64,000 nt of DNA from BOG-994 sp049514215 (GTDB lineage Bacteria > Pseudomonadota > Gammaproteobacteria > Burkholderiales > Burkholderiaceae_D). Shown piece by piece: positions 53,970 through 62,350 of the stretch (position 1 is the stretch's first letter; the number at the start of each line of letters is the position of its first letter). The DNA lies in contig JBEKVI010000012.1 of assembly GCA_049514215.1 (NCBI GenBank), positions 1 to 64,000 on the forward strand, given 5' to 3'. Both the position numbers and the translations under genes were made by a program. The notes under the pieces were generated by a model. It had not been told where the DNA came from and ran no database searches. It saw nothing but the letters and a program-made list of their open reading frames with translations.

Positions 53970-54338
53970 TCAGAGAACTTCGGGCGCGAGGGAGACGATT
54001 TTCATGAAGCGTTCGGTCCGCAGCTCACGCGTAACCGGCCCAAAAATCCGCGTGCCGATCGGCTCGAGCTTGTTATTCAATAAGACGGCGGCATTGCCAT
54101 CGAATTTGATGAGCGAGCCGTCCCCGCGTCGCACGCCCTTGGCAGTGCGGACCACGACGGCGTTGAAGATCTCGCCCTTTTTGACGCGACCTCGAGGAGT
54201 CGCCTCCTTGACGGTGACCTTGATGATGTCGCCGATGGTCGCGTAACGTCTCTTGGATCCACCCAGGACCTTGATGCACATGACTTCGCGCGCACCCGTG
54301 TTGTCGGCTACTTCGAGCCGGGATTCTGTCTGAATCAT
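53970..54338 (-). CDS. rplN: 50S ribosomal protein L14
   Basis: A 122-residue protein at the subunit interface. It starts MIQTESRLEVADNTGAREVMCIKVLGGSKRRYA. It is normally preceded directly by rpsQ. Here it is the first gene of its transcript, with a promoter about 140 bp upstream, because a PAP2 gene and an EAL-HDOD gene lie between it and rpsQ. Confidence 0.97.
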   Translation of the reverse strand: MIQTESRLEVADNTGAREVMCIKVLGGSKRRYATIGDIIKVTVKEATPRGRVKKGEIFNAVVVRTAKGVRRGDGSLIKFDGNAAVLLNNKLEPIGTRIFGPVTRELRTERFMKIVSLAPEVL

Positions 54339-54474
54339 GGTAGTCGTCCCAACTTGATCCGTTGCGCAAGCGCGTGACGGTCAGTCTTGGTCCCGTAAGG
54401 GGTTTGAATCGAACGCAATTCGCGCGCAGGCGAGTTGCGAAAACCAAAGCCCGGTAATTTGGGCTAAGCCAGAG

Positions 54475-54503
54475 ATTCTAGCAGCTGCGGCTTTGAATCA
54501 CAA
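54475..54503 (-). promoter_or_regulatory. Sigma-70 promoter for the rplN-led spc cluster
   Basis: On the minus strand TTGTGA (complement of 54498-54503), a 17-bp spacer and TAGAAT (complement of 54475-54480) form a good promoter about 137 bp before the rplN ATG. It is directed away from the PAP2 gene, which starts 98 bp to the right on the plus strand. Confidence 0.65.
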
Positions 54504-54600
54504 GGGCTAGACTGGCGCAACGCAGCAGATTCCCCGCACTTTGGGCGGCTTCCGATGTCTGAGCTTGCACCCTTCAAAGTTGCCTCTACCTGAACCCTCG

Positions 54601-55266
54601 ATGACCTTCTGGAGCGCTCTCACCGATCTGGGTGATTCTGGCTTTCTCGCCAACTTCGCTCTTGGCGTGACGCTCTGGCTCGCCATCCGTCCGCCCCTGC
54701 GTCCGGCCGCGGTCTGGGTCCTGGCCTTCGGTGCCGCTACTTTCATGGTGATAGCCACCAAGCTCGCCTTCCTCGGGTGGGGCATTGGCATACACGCTTT
54801 GGACTTTACCGGGATTAGCGGGCATTCGATGCTTTCGGCTGCGATTTTTCCGATTCTTGCTTTTCTCGTGTCTTCGGCGGCCTCACGCCCGGTGCGTGTG
54901 GGCTGCGTCCTGCTCGCGTGCCTGCTCGCGACCGCCATCGGCTTTTCTCGTCTCGTGCTGCAGGTCCATTCGCCGGCCGAGGTGGCGGTCGGACTGGGCC
55001 TGGGCTTTGCCGTGGCCTTTACGGTCATCGCCGTTGCCCCGCTTGTCGATCGCAGTCGCCACCGCCTGCTGGCGCCAGCCCTTCTGGGGGCCATGCTGCT
55101 TTTCGGATTCGGATCCTATGGCGAGCGCGCGCCGTCGGAAGGCTGGCTTGCGGTCGTGGCGGTCAGGCTTTCCGGGCACGCCCAACCCTACTCGCGTACC
55201 GTCTGGCGCAGTCAGTGGGCCGCCCGCACGGCAGTGTCGCAGTGGCGAGCAATACCGGCTACCTAG
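54601..55266 (+). CDS. PAP2-family phosphatase, inserted in the ribosomal cluster
   Basis: A 221-residue membrane protein with about six hydrophobic segments. PAP2 signatures are reduced but visible: Lys in the first segment (ATKLAFLGWG), FTGISGHSMLSAAIFP with the SGH His, and SRLVLQVHSPAEVAVGL with the SRxxxxxH His (the usual final Asp is Glu). PAP2 enzymes dephosphorylate lipid phosphates such as undecaprenyl or phosphatidic derivatives. The ATG at 54601 lacks a clear ribosome binding site. It lies on the opposite strand to all ribosomal genes around it, and its TAG stop overlaps that of the EAL-HDOD gene at a CTAG palindrome. Confidence 0.75.
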   Translation: MTFWSALTDLGDSGFLANFALGVTLWLAIRPPLRPAAVWVLAFGAATFMVIATKLAFLGWGIGIHALDFTGISGHSMLSAAIFPILAFLVSSAASRPVRVGCVLLACLLATAIGFSRLVLQVHSPAEVAVGLGLGFAVAFTVIAVAPLVDRSRHRLLAPALLGAMLLFGFGSYGERAPSEGWLAVVAVRLSGHAQPYSRTVWRSQWAARTAVSQWRAIPAT

Positions 55267-56669
55267 GTCCCGATTTCGCCGACCGCGTTGGCCCAGGTCA
55301 GGGCATTGATCAGTTCCTGATTGACGGTGTTCGGATCGACGTTGCAGGCCGCAGCCAGCAGGGCGATTTCCTCGGGCTGTCCCGACTCGCACGCCTTGCC
55401 CAGTCGCAGGAAAGGCGCAAACAGACCCTGATCACCCAGGAGCGCTTCGCGCACCTTATCGGCCACGGCGACCTTCTCGAGGATCTGGCTGATCGTCTGG
55501 CCCATCATCTGGTCTAGAAGAGAGAACAGACCGGTCAAAAAGAGTTGCTCCGCGAGTGCAGCTGGCAGCCCGCAGCGCAAGGCGATCTGCTCCATGAGTC
55601 GGGCGCGCACGAGCGCCTGCTCGAAGAGGGCGCGTTCGGCAAAGCCAGCTGATTTCACGTCGAATAAAAGCAGCGACAGCCAGCGATAGAGTTGATCGCG
55701 TCCCAGGATGACGAGCGCCTGCTCGATTTCCGTGATCGTTTTGCGCAGCCCCATGGCGGGCGCATTCACGTAACGCAACATCTTGTACGTGAGCACCGGG
55801 TCGCGCTTGAGAGCATTGGCGAGCTCGTTACTTTGCGCGCCGCTGCGCAGCCGGTTCAAAATCTGGATGACCTGAGTGCGATCCAGCTCGCTTTTGGGCG
55901 GGTGCCAGTTTTCGCGGCTCGTGACAAACGGGCCCTGGAAGAAATCGAATCCGGCGCGAAAGCACAGCTGAAAATCGTCGCCGGTGGCGATGTCGCTCGC
56001 AATGAGTTCCAGTGCCTGGGCACCGGGGCGAGTCGCCGCACGAGCCTTCGTGACGATGTCGCTGAGCTGAAGGCCGTCGAACTCGCGGGTCATGACCTGC
56101 AGAAAATCGCAGTGCTCAAAGACCACCGGCAGCTCGGAACCACTGAGGCGCAGCCGCCAGCCGATGCGAAATCCCTTTTCCTTGAGTGCTTTGATCTGGA
56201 CCAGAAGCTGAAGTGGCTCGATCGGAACCGCCTCGGGCACTTGGAGCATCAAGACGGTGTTGTCAACCGGCAGTGCCTCAAGCCTGGGATTCAGAAAGAC
56301 ACCGGGCGAAACGTCCACAAACGCCAAGCGATGCCCGAGGAGTTGGTCAACGCCAAATGACGCCAGACTACGTACGAGCAGATCGTCGGAGACGCGTCGC
56401 GCGGCATCACGCTCATCCATGAACCTCGAGCGCAGTCCCCGCTCGAGCGAGAATTCGTAGCCCGCGATGCGCTCGGTCCGGTTGAGGACTGCCTCGCGGC
56501 ACACAAACGACGTCTGGGCCGACGCGGTTTTGGGTCCGCCGGGATGCATTAGGGGCGCCACCTGGTCCAGGCGTTCGAAGGAGTTCGTACCGGAGCGCGC
56601 CGAGACCGCCGGCGCGGCCGCCTCGGGTCGGTTCTTCCTGCTTAGAAAAGTGCGCACCGCCTCGAACAT
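55263..56669 (-). CDS. EAL-HDOD signalling protein
   Basis: A 468-residue soluble protein of the YuxH type: a degenerate EAL domain (about residues 50-255) that lacks the catalytic EAL and DDFG signatures, and an HDOD domain (about 270-440, ALKRDPVLTYKMLRYVNAPAMG). Such proteins usually act by protein binding rather than by cyclic di-GMP cleavage and are linked to motility, pili or stress control. The ATG at 56669 gives MFEAVRTFLSRKNRP; the longer open frame upstream extends into the rpsQ terminator region and was rejected. It lies between rpsQ and rplN on the same strand as the ribosomal genes. Confidence 0.82.
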   Translation of the reverse strand: MFEAVRTFLSRKNRPEAAAPAVSARSGTNSFERLDQVAPLMHPGGPKTASAQTSFVCREAVLNRTERIAGYEFSLERGLRSRFMDERDAARRVSDDLLVRSLASFGVDQLLGHRLAFVDVSPGVFLNPRLEALPVDNTVLMLQVPEAVPIEPLQLLVQIKALKEKGFRIGWRLRLSGSELPVVFEHCDFLQVMTREFDGLQLSDIVTKARAATRPGAQALELIASDIATGDDFQLCFRAGFDFFQGPFVTSRENWHPPKSELDRTQVIQILNRLRSGAQSNELANALKRDPVLTYKMLRYVNAPAMGLRKTITEIEQALVILGRDQLYRWLSLLLFDVKSAGFAERALFEQALVRARLMEQIALRCGLPAALAEQLFLTGLFSLLDQMMGQTISQILEKVAVADKVREALLGDQGLFAPFLRLGKACESGQPEEIALLAAACNVDPNTVNQELINALTWANAVGEIGT

Positions 56670-56800
56670 GGATTCGCCAGTAACAGAGCCCGTCTCGCTC
56701 AGTCTTACGGACAATTTCGGGAAAAGTTGAGGTGGTGCTCCTAGGCAGGACCACTCCAAGACGGGGCCATGCCCCTGGGGCTGCTCGCATCGGACCCACC

Positions 56801-56855
56801 AAAAAACATCGGCCCGCGGCCCGGTATGCATGCACACCGAAGGCCACGGGCCGCG
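56801..56855 (-). terminator. Terminator-like hairpin after rpsQ
   Basis: On the minus strand CGCGGCCCG and CGGGCCGCG (plus-strand 56847-56855 and 56815-56823) pair perfectly over 9 bp with a 23-nt loop, followed after 8 bases by six T residues (56801-56806). The loop can form an inner hairpin. It would end the S10 transcript before the EAL-HDOD gene; the spacer before the T-run lowers certainty. Confidence 0.5.
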
Positions 56856-56881
56856 AGAGGGGCCCTTCGAAGCATCGCTTC

Positions 56882-57163
56882 CTAGATCACGCGCGCCGCC
56901 TCGAGAAGCTTCACGACGGTCCAGGCCTTGGTCTTCGACAAAGGCCTGGTCTCGGCGATTTCGACCGTGTCGCCCTCGTTGTACTGGTTCGTCTCATCGT
57001 GGGCATGGTATTTCTTGGACCGAACCAAAAACTTGCCATAGAGGGGATGCTGCACCTTCCGCTCGACTAGCACGGTCACGGTCTTGTTCATCTTGTTGCT
57101 CACCACGCGACCAACCAGGGTACGGGTCAGCTTCGCTTCGGCGGCTTGAGTAGTTTCGCTCAT
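56882..57163 (-). CDS. rpsQ: 30S ribosomal protein S17
   Basis: A 93-residue primary rRNA-binding OB-fold protein (RTLVGRVVSNKMNKTVTVLVERKVQHPLYGKFLVRSKKYHAHDE). The N-terminal ten residues are a short extension. It overlaps rpmC by 4 bp and is the last gene of the S10 cluster here. Confidence 0.97.
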   Translation of the reverse strand: MSETTQAAEAKLTRTLVGRVVSNKMNKTVTVLVERKVQHPLYGKFLVRSKKYHAHDETNQYNEGDTVEIAETRPLSKTKAWTVVKLLEAARVI

Positions 57164-57354
57164 TTCTGCTTCGCCTTTTCATTCATAACGGTGCGTACCC
57201 GCGCAATGTCGCGGCGCACCTTCTTTAACTGGCTGGTGTTGTTGAGCTGCTGGGTTGCGATTTGCATGCGCAGCCCGAAGTGAGCCTTGAGCAGGTCCCC
57301 GAGCTCCTTGGTGAGCGCCGCTTGATCCTGCCCGCGAAGTTCCGATGCCTTCAT
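57160..57354 (-). CDS. rpmC: 50S ribosomal protein L29
   Basis: A 64-residue protein at the exit tunnel that helps dock trigger factor and SRP. The ATG at 57354 gives MKASELRGQDQAALTKELGDLLKAHFGLRMQ; the longer frame upstream overlaps rplP and is not used. It lies 13 bp after rplP. Confidence 0.96.
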   Translation of the reverse strand: MKASELRGQDQAALTKELGDLLKAHFGLRMQIATQQLNNTSQLKKVRRDIARVRTVMNEKAKQK

Positions 57355-57367
57355 TCTGATCTCCTGG

Positions 57368-57784
57368 TTAAGCGCCGGCCTGGCGGATGACAAAAGTCGT
57401 CAGAATCGGAAGCTTGGCCGCGGCCAGACGAAACGCCTCGCGCGCGAGCACCTCGTCGACGCCATCCATCTCGTAGAGCACCTTACCGGGCTGGATTTCG
57501 GCCACGTAATATTCCGGATTGCCCTTCCCGTTCCCCATGCGGACCTCTGCGGGCTTCTGGGAGATCGGCTTATCCGGAAAAATGCGAATCCAGATCCGGC
57601 CACCACGCTTGATATGGCGGGTCATCGCACGACGCGCCGCTTCGATCTGACGGGCCGTCAAGCGACCACGCCCGACGGCTTTGAGTCCGAATTCCCCGAA
57701 GGAGACCGCCGTGCCACGGGTCGCGATGCCCTTGTTGCGGCCCTTCTGTTCCTTGCGATACTTCCTGCGTGCAGGTTGCAGCAT
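57368..57784 (-). CDS. rplP: 50S ribosomal protein L16
   Basis: A 138-residue protein near the A-site tRNA elbow. It starts MLQPARRKYRKEQKGRNKG; the RHIKRGGRIWIRIFPDKPISQKPAEVRMGNGKGNPEYYVA block is diagnostic. It starts 2 bp after rpsC. Confidence 0.97.
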   Translation of the reverse strand: MLQPARRKYRKEQKGRNKGIATRGTAVSFGEFGLKAVGRGRLTARQIEAARRAMTRHIKRGGRIWIRIFPDKPISQKPAEVRMGNGKGNPEYYVAEIQPGKVLYEMDGVDEVLAREAFRLAAAKLPILTTFVIRQAGA

Positions 57785-57786
57785 GA

Positions 57787-58650
57787 CTATTCTCCTGCCT
57801 TAGGTTCCGTTCCCGCCGGCTTCTCAGTAGGTGCCGCGGCCTTGCGAACACGCTTGACCACGGCTGGCTTGGGCGTCTCGGCGGGTGCCGGGGCGGCAGC
57901 GCTCGTTTCACCCTCGCTGGCCTTCTTGGCGCGGGGGCCGCGCGTTCCGGGCGGGGCCTTGCGTGCCACGCGCCGTTCTTCCTTTTCGACTTCGGGCGCG
58001 GGAACAGCCGGCGCCTCGTTGGCCGCCAAGCGATCGCCCTTGTAGACCCAGCACTTGATGCCGATGATGCCGTAGGTCGTCACGGCCTCGGCAAAGCCGT
58101 AGTCGATGTCGGCGCGCAAGGTATGGAGCGGAACCCGGCCTTCGCGATACCATTCCGTGCGTGCGATTTCGATCCCGTTGAGTCGTCCCGAGGACATGAG
58201 CTTGATCCCTTGGGCACCCAGACGCATCGCGTTTTGCATGGCGCGCTTCATCGCGCGCCTAAACATGATGCGCTTTTCAAGCTGCTGGGCGATCGAGTCG
58301 GCGATGAGTTGCGCGTCGATCTCGGGCTTGCGGATCTCCTCGATATTCACGTGCACCGGCACGCCCATGCGCTTTTGCAACTCGACCTTCAAGGATTCGA
58401 TGTCCTCGCCCTTTTTGCCGATGACCACGCCAGGGCGCGAACTGAAGATCGTGATGCGGGCATTCTTCGCCGGCCGTTCGATGACGACCCGTCCGACCGA
58501 GGCGTTTTTCAGGCGCTTCTTCAGAAATTCCCGCACCTTCAGATCCTCGTTGAGCATCGTCGCGAAGTTCGCGTTGCCCGCGTACCACTTCGACGCCCAG
58601 TTGCGGGTGACCGCAAGACGGAAGCCGGTCGGATGTATTTTCTGGCCCAT
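57787..58650 (-). CDS. rpsC: 30S ribosomal protein S3, with long C-terminal extension
   Basis: A 287-residue head protein with a KH domain (RPGVVIGKKGEDIESLKVELQKRMGVPVHVNIEEI) and the S3 C-terminal domain (GAQGIKLMSSGRLNGIEIARTEWYREGRVPLHTLRADIDYG). E. coli S3 has 233 residues; here about 70 extra Ala/Pro/Lys/Glu-rich residues form the tail from about residue 215, a feature of many betaproteobacteria. It lies 9 bp after rplV. Confidence 0.97.
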   Translation of the reverse strand: MGQKIHPTGFRLAVTRNWASKWYAGNANFATMLNEDLKVREFLKKRLKNASVGRVVIERPAKNARITIFSSRPGVVIGKKGEDIESLKVELQKRMGVPVHVNIEEIRKPEIDAQLIADSIAQQLEKRIMFRRAMKRAMQNAMRLGAQGIKLMSSGRLNGIEIARTEWYREGRVPLHTLRADIDYGFAEAVTTYGIIGIKCWVYKGDRLAANEAPAVPAPEVEKEERRVARKAPPGTRGPRAKKASEGETSAAAPAPAETPKPAVVKRVRKAAAPTEKPAGTEPKAGE

Positions 58651-58659
58651 CGTGACTCC

Positions 58660-58989
58660 TCAGTTGCCGACCGTCACGATGATGTGACAGGTCTGCTTTT
58701 CAATCTTGTTGCCGCGGCCCTTGGCGCGCGCCGTAAAGCGCTTAAGCGATGTGGCTTTGTCCACGGTGATGATCTTCACCCTAAGCTCGTCGATGTCCGC
58801 GCCATCGTTGTGCTCGGCATTGGCGATCGCCGACTCAAGCACCTTCTTGATGATGACCGCGCCCTTTTTCGGGCTAAAGCTGAGGATGTTAAGCGCGGTA
58901 TCGACCTTCTTGCCGCGGATCAGGTCGGCCACGAGCCGACCCTTCTGGGCCGAAATCCGCACGCCATGCAGCTTCGCTGAAGTTTCCAT
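58660..58989 (-). CDS. rplV: 50S ribosomal protein L22
   Basis: A 109-residue protein whose beta-hairpin lines the exit tunnel at the macrolide site. It has GVRISAQKGRLVADLIRGKKVDTALNIL and RFTARAKGRGNKIEKQTCHIIV. The hairpin appears intact. It lies 9 bp after rpsS. Confidence 0.97.
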   Translation of the reverse strand: METSAKLHGVRISAQKGRLVADLIRGKKVDTALNILSFSPKKGAVIIKKVLESAIANAEHNDGADIDELRVKIITVDKATSLKRFTARAKGRGNKIEKQTCHIIVTVGN

Positions 58990-58998
58990 TCGAATCCC

Positions 58999-59277
58999 CT
59001 ATTTGGCCTTGGCCTTCTTGTCGGCCGCGTGCCCCTTGAAGGTGCGCGTCAAGGCAAACTCGCCCAGTTTGTGCCCCACCATGTTTTCCGAGATGTAGAC
59101 CGGAATATGCTGCTTGCCGTTATGAACCGCGATCGTCAGCCCCACAAAATCCGGCATGACGGTCGAGCGGCGTGACCAGGTCTTAATCGGGCGCTTGTCG
59201 CCAGTCGCCTTAACCGCATCCACCTTTTTGACCAGATGGGCATCCACGAACGGGCCCTTCTTGATTGAGCGTGTCAT
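58999..59277 (-). CDS. rpsS: 30S ribosomal protein S19
   Basis: A 92-residue head protein that forms a pair with S13. It starts MTRSIKKGPFVDAHLVKKV and has STVMPDFVGLTIAVHNGKQHIPVYISENMVGHKLGEFALTRTF. It lies 12 bp after rplB. Confidence 0.98.
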   Translation of the reverse strand: MTRSIKKGPFVDAHLVKKVDAVKATGDKRPIKTWSRRSTVMPDFVGLTIAVHNGKQHIPVYISENMVGHKLGEFALTRTFKGHAADKKAKAK

Positions 59278-59289
59278 GTGAAAGTCCCT

Positions 59290-60117
59290 TTATTTCTGGT
59301 AGCGACGTTGAACGATCATGCTCGTCGTACGCTTGTTGCGGCGCGTTCTGTAGCCCTTGGTCTTGGTGCCCCACGGACTCACGGGATCGCGACCGGCAGC
59401 CGTCTTGCCCTCGCCACCGCCATGAGGGTGGTCGACCGGGTTCATCGCCACTCCGCGCACGGTTGGCCGAATCCCGCGCCAGCGAACCGCACCGGCCTTT
59501 CCGATCTGCCGCAGACTGTGTTCTTCGTTGCCGACCTCGCCAATGGTTGCACGACACTCGATGTGGACCTTTCGGATCTCACCCGAGCGTAGACGCACCT
59601 GCGCATAGCTGCCTTCGCGGGCCAGAAGCATCACCGAGGCGCCGGCAGAGCGCGCCATCTGCGCTCCCTTGCCCGGAAGCATCTCGATGCAGTGGATCGT
59701 GGTCCCCACCGGGATATTGCGGATCGGCAGCGCATTGCCTGCCTTGATCGGGGCTTCCGCGCCCGAGACGAGCATGGTTCCCACGCTCACGCCCTTAGGC
59801 GCGATGATGTAGCGCCGCTCGCCGTCGCGGTAGCACAACAGAGCGATGTTCGCAGAGCGGTTGGGATCGTACTCGAGGCGTTCGACTTTCGCCGGGACCC
59901 CATCCTTGTTGCGCTTGAAATCGATTACCCGGTAGTGCTGCTTGTGGCCACCGCCAATGTGGCGCGTCGTGATATGGCCATTATTGTTGCGTCCGGCGGT
60001 CTTGGATTTCTTCTCGATGAGGGCGTCCACGGGCCGGCCCTTGTACAGGCTCGGATTGACCACCTTCACGACGGCGCGGCGTCCGGGCGATGTCGGTTTG
60101 ACTTTGACGAGTGCCAT
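59290..60117 (-). CDS. rplB: 50S ribosomal protein L2
   Basis: A 275-residue protein essential for peptidyl-transferase activity and subunit joining. The conserved C-terminal VRGVAMNPVDHPHGGGEGKTAAGRDPVSPWG, with its functional His, is intact, as is RDGERRYIIAP. It starts 2 bp after rplW. Confidence 0.98.
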   Translation of the reverse strand: MALVKVKPTSPGRRAVVKVVNPSLYKGRPVDALIEKKSKTAGRNNNGHITTRHIGGGHKQHYRVIDFKRNKDGVPAKVERLEYDPNRSANIALLCYRDGERRYIIAPKGVSVGTMLVSGAEAPIKAGNALPIRNIPVGTTIHCIEMLPGKGAQMARSAGASVMLLAREGSYAQVRLRSGEIRKVHIECRATIGEVGNEEHSLRQIGKAGAVRWRGIRPTVRGVAMNPVDHPHGGGEGKTAAGRDPVSPWGTKTKGYRTRRNKRTTSMIVQRRYQK

Positions 60118-60119
60118 GA

Positions 60120-60440
60120 TTACTTGGACTCCGCTTGGAAGTTGATTTCCTGACCGGGCTTCAGATTCACAAACGCCTTTTTGACGTGATTGCGCCGACC
60201 CGTGGTCCGGCCAAATTTCTTGACCTTGCCTTTCTGATTGACCATCTGCACCGAATCCACCTCAACCTTAAAGAGGAGTTCGACAGCGGCCTTCACCTCC
60301 GGCTTGGTCGCATCCGGGGTAACGCGGAAGATGACCTGCTCATGCTTGTCCGCGATCATCGTGGCCTTCTCCGAGACGACGGGCGCCAGGAGAACCTGGT
60401 AAAGCCGCTCGGTCTTGGGCTTCTTGGCGACAGGGCTCAT
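60120..60440 (-). CDS. rplW: 50S ribosomal protein L23
   Basis: A 106-residue exit-tunnel protein that docks trigger factor and SRP. It has LYQVLLAPVVSEKATMIADKHEQVIFRVTPDATKPEVKAAVELLF. The first eight residues are a short basic extension. It overlaps rplD by 4 bp. Confidence 0.97.
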   Translation of the reverse strand: MSPVAKKPKTERLYQVLLAPVVSEKATMIADKHEQVIFRVTPDATKPEVKAAVELLFKVEVDSVQMVNQKGKVKKFGRTTGRRNHVKKAFVNLKPGQEINFQAESK

Positions 60441-61060
60441 GCCAGCATCTCCTCGATCTTGGCGATAACGGATTTGGTCATGATCACGTTCTGGTAATGC
60501 ACCAGGGAGACGGGATCGGCATGGCGCGGCTCGACGATGAGCACGCCGGGCAGATTGCGCGAGGCCAGCAGCAGGTTCTCATCGACCGTGTCGGTGATGA
60601 AAAGCACCGATGGGCCGATGCCCATGCCCTTGAGCTTGCTCGCCAATAGCTTGGTCTTGGGCGCGTCCACCGTCAGGTTCTCGACCACCGACAGGCGACC
60701 CTCCCGCACCAACTGGGAGAGAATCGAACAGATGCCCGCGCGATACATCTTCTTGTTGACCTTCTGCGTGAAATTCTCGTCCGGCAGATTCGGAAAGATC
60801 TTGCCGCCGCCGCGCCACAGGGGCGAGGACGCCATCCCGGCACGGGCGCGACCGGTTCCTTTTTGGCGCCAGGGCTTCTTGGTGCTCTTTTGCACGTCGC
60901 TGCGACCCTTTTGAGCCCGATTTCCACTGCGCGCGTTGGCCTGATAGGCCACGACGAGTTGATGAATCAGGGCCTCGTTGTAATCGCGACCGAAAACCGT
61001 ATCAGGCGCCGTCACGTTCGAGGACGACTTTCCTGCATCGTCAAGGAGCTTGAGTTCCAT
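60437..61060 (-). CDS. rplD: 50S ribosomal protein L4
   Basis: A 207-residue assembly protein; in E. coli it also represses the S10 operon through the leader RNA. The tunnel loop is NARSGNRAQKGRSDVQKSTKKPWRQKGTGRARAGMASSPLWRGGG, with no evident macrolide-resistance change. It starts 3 bp after rplC. Confidence 0.98.
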   Translation of the reverse strand: MELKLLDDAGKSSSNVTAPDTVFGRDYNEALIHQLVVAYQANARSGNRAQKGRSDVQKSTKKPWRQKGTGRARAGMASSPLWRGGGKIFPNLPDENFTQKVNKKMYRAGICSILSQLVREGRLSVVENLTVDAPKTKLLASKLKGMGIGPSVLFITDTVDENLLLASRNLPGVLIVEPRHADPVSLVHYQNVIMTKSVIAKIEEMLA

Positions 61061-61063
61061 CGC

Positions 61064-61723
61064 TTAGGCTCCCTTCTTCAGAGGCGCCTTGACCGCGGGC
61101 AGCACGATCACCTTGCCGTTCTTGGCCCCGGGTACCGCGCCTTTGACCAGAAGGAGTCCACGCGCCACATCCACGCGCGCGACTTCCAGGTTTTGCGCGG
61201 TGCGCGTCACATCCCCCAGATGGCCGGTCATGCGTTTGCCCGGAAACACCCGACCCGGGTCTTGCGCCATGCCGATCGATCCGGGCACGTTGTGCGAGCG
61301 CGAGTTACCGTGGGAGGCACGATTGGACTTAAAGTGATGGCGTTTGATGACGCCCGCGTAGCCCTTGCCAATCGTGACCCCTTGCACGTCGACCTTCTGT
61401 CCCGGCTGAAAGAGGGACTCGACCGCAACGACCGCACCCGGAGCGAGATCGCCGAGCTTGCCCGCATCGATCCTAAATTCCTTGAGGACCTCACCGGCTT
61501 CCACACCCGCCTTGGCAAGATGCCCAGCGGCGGCCTTATTCACGCGCGAGGCGCGGCGACTGCCGAAAGTGACCTGAACCGAGCTATAGCCATCGGTTTC
61601 AGGTGTCTTGATCTGCGTGACGCGATTGTTGGAGACATCGAGGACCGTGACGGGGATGGAATCACCCTCGTCCGTGAAAATACGCGTCATCCCAACTTTG
61701 CGACCGACTAGGCCCAGAGTCAT
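61064..61723 (-). CDS. rplC: 50S ribosomal protein L3
   Basis: A 219-residue early-assembly protein near the peptidyl-transferase centre. It starts MTLGLVGRKVGMTRIFTDEG and has RASHGNSRSHNVPGSIGMAQDPGRVFPGKRMTGHLG, including the Gln that is methylated in E. coli. Here it is the first gene of the S10 cluster; rpsJ, which normally precedes it, is absent from the 627 bp upstream. GGAG lies 8 nt before the ATG. Confidence 0.98.
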   Translation of the reverse strand: MTLGLVGRKVGMTRIFTDEGDSIPVTVLDVSNNRVTQIKTPETDGYSSVQVTFGSRRASRVNKAAAGHLAKAGVEAGEVLKEFRIDAGKLGDLAPGAVVAVESLFQPGQKVDVQGVTIGKGYAGVIKRHHFKSNRASHGNSRSHNVPGSIGMAQDPGRVFPGKRMTGHLGDVTRTAQNLEVARVDVARGLLLVKGAVPGAKNGKVIVLPAVKAPLKKGA

Positions 61724-61737
61724 TTGGTTACTCCATT

Positions 61738-61793
61738 CCCGACTTCGATTGGTCGGGGCTGATTAAGGCCCGGGACGATTGCGCTGCCCCGGG
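61738..61793 (-). promoter_or_regulatory. Leader hairpins upstream of rplC
   Basis: Two inverted repeats lie in the minus-strand leader: CCCGAC/GTCGGG (61738-61757), ending 3 nt before the GGAG ribosome binding site, and CCCGGG/CCCGGG (61769-61793). Their place next to the ribosome binding site suggests translational control of rplC, but this is inference. Confidence 0.4.
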
Positions 61794-62350
61794 TCGAGGT
61801 CATGGTATACGCCTTGGTCTGCCCTAGTTGATCAGACAGCCCTCAAGAGGCTCTGTTGACAACCTTAGGCCTTGGGAGCGGGACATGGGCGGCTTTCACT
61901 CGGGAAAGCCCACGACGGTTGATGACCGATCGCGTTACCGCATCCAGCGCTCTCTTATCCGTCGGCTCAGAAGCCTCATCTTGGATCCGGCCCAGTCCAG
62001 GCAGCCGAAATGGTCAGGATTTAAGGCATCCGACAAAAGCGTAGCCCGCGATTGTACCTGTCCGCGAGTCTTCGAGCAAGGGCTCGACGGGGGAGGATTC
62101 CTCACCGTTGCACGCGGCGGATGAGGGACTCGCGTCAAATAATTCTGTATCATAAGTCTCTGATTATTCTATGGTTTAACAAGAATGCGCTTCTCCCCGT
62201 TGGGAACTGGCCCTCTCGTAAACTCACTGGCCCCCGCGCGCCACAGGATTGTCTCGCTGCAGATCGCCACGCGTGGGCGCAGCGACACCCTCTTTGCCGG
62301 GTGTGAATCAGAATCGCCATCGCCTTGGTACTGGCTTTAGAAGGAGATCC
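61794..62350. other. Non-coding gap between rplC and the lactonase-like gene
   Basis: No convincing gene was found in this stretch. Short open frames on the plus strand lack codon bias and ribosome binding sites. The promoter of the rplC-led cluster (minus strand) must lie here, but I see no good -35/-10 pair; a GTATAC near 61804-61809 is the best -10-like sequence. An AT-rich patch at about 62140-62185 (GTATCATAAG, GATTATTCTATGG) probably contains the plus-strand promoter of the next gene. Confidence 0.4.

Noticed and set aside
56670..56837. Longer N-terminus for the EAL-HDOD protein
   Set aside because: The extra 56 codons run back through non-coding DNA towards the rpsQ terminator, and the conserved-looking start is at 56669.
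61828..62124. Plus-strand open frame of 98 codons upstream of the lactonase-like gene
   Set aside because: No ribosome binding site, an Arg/Ser-rich product without motifs, and it lies where regulatory DNA for the divergent genes is expected.
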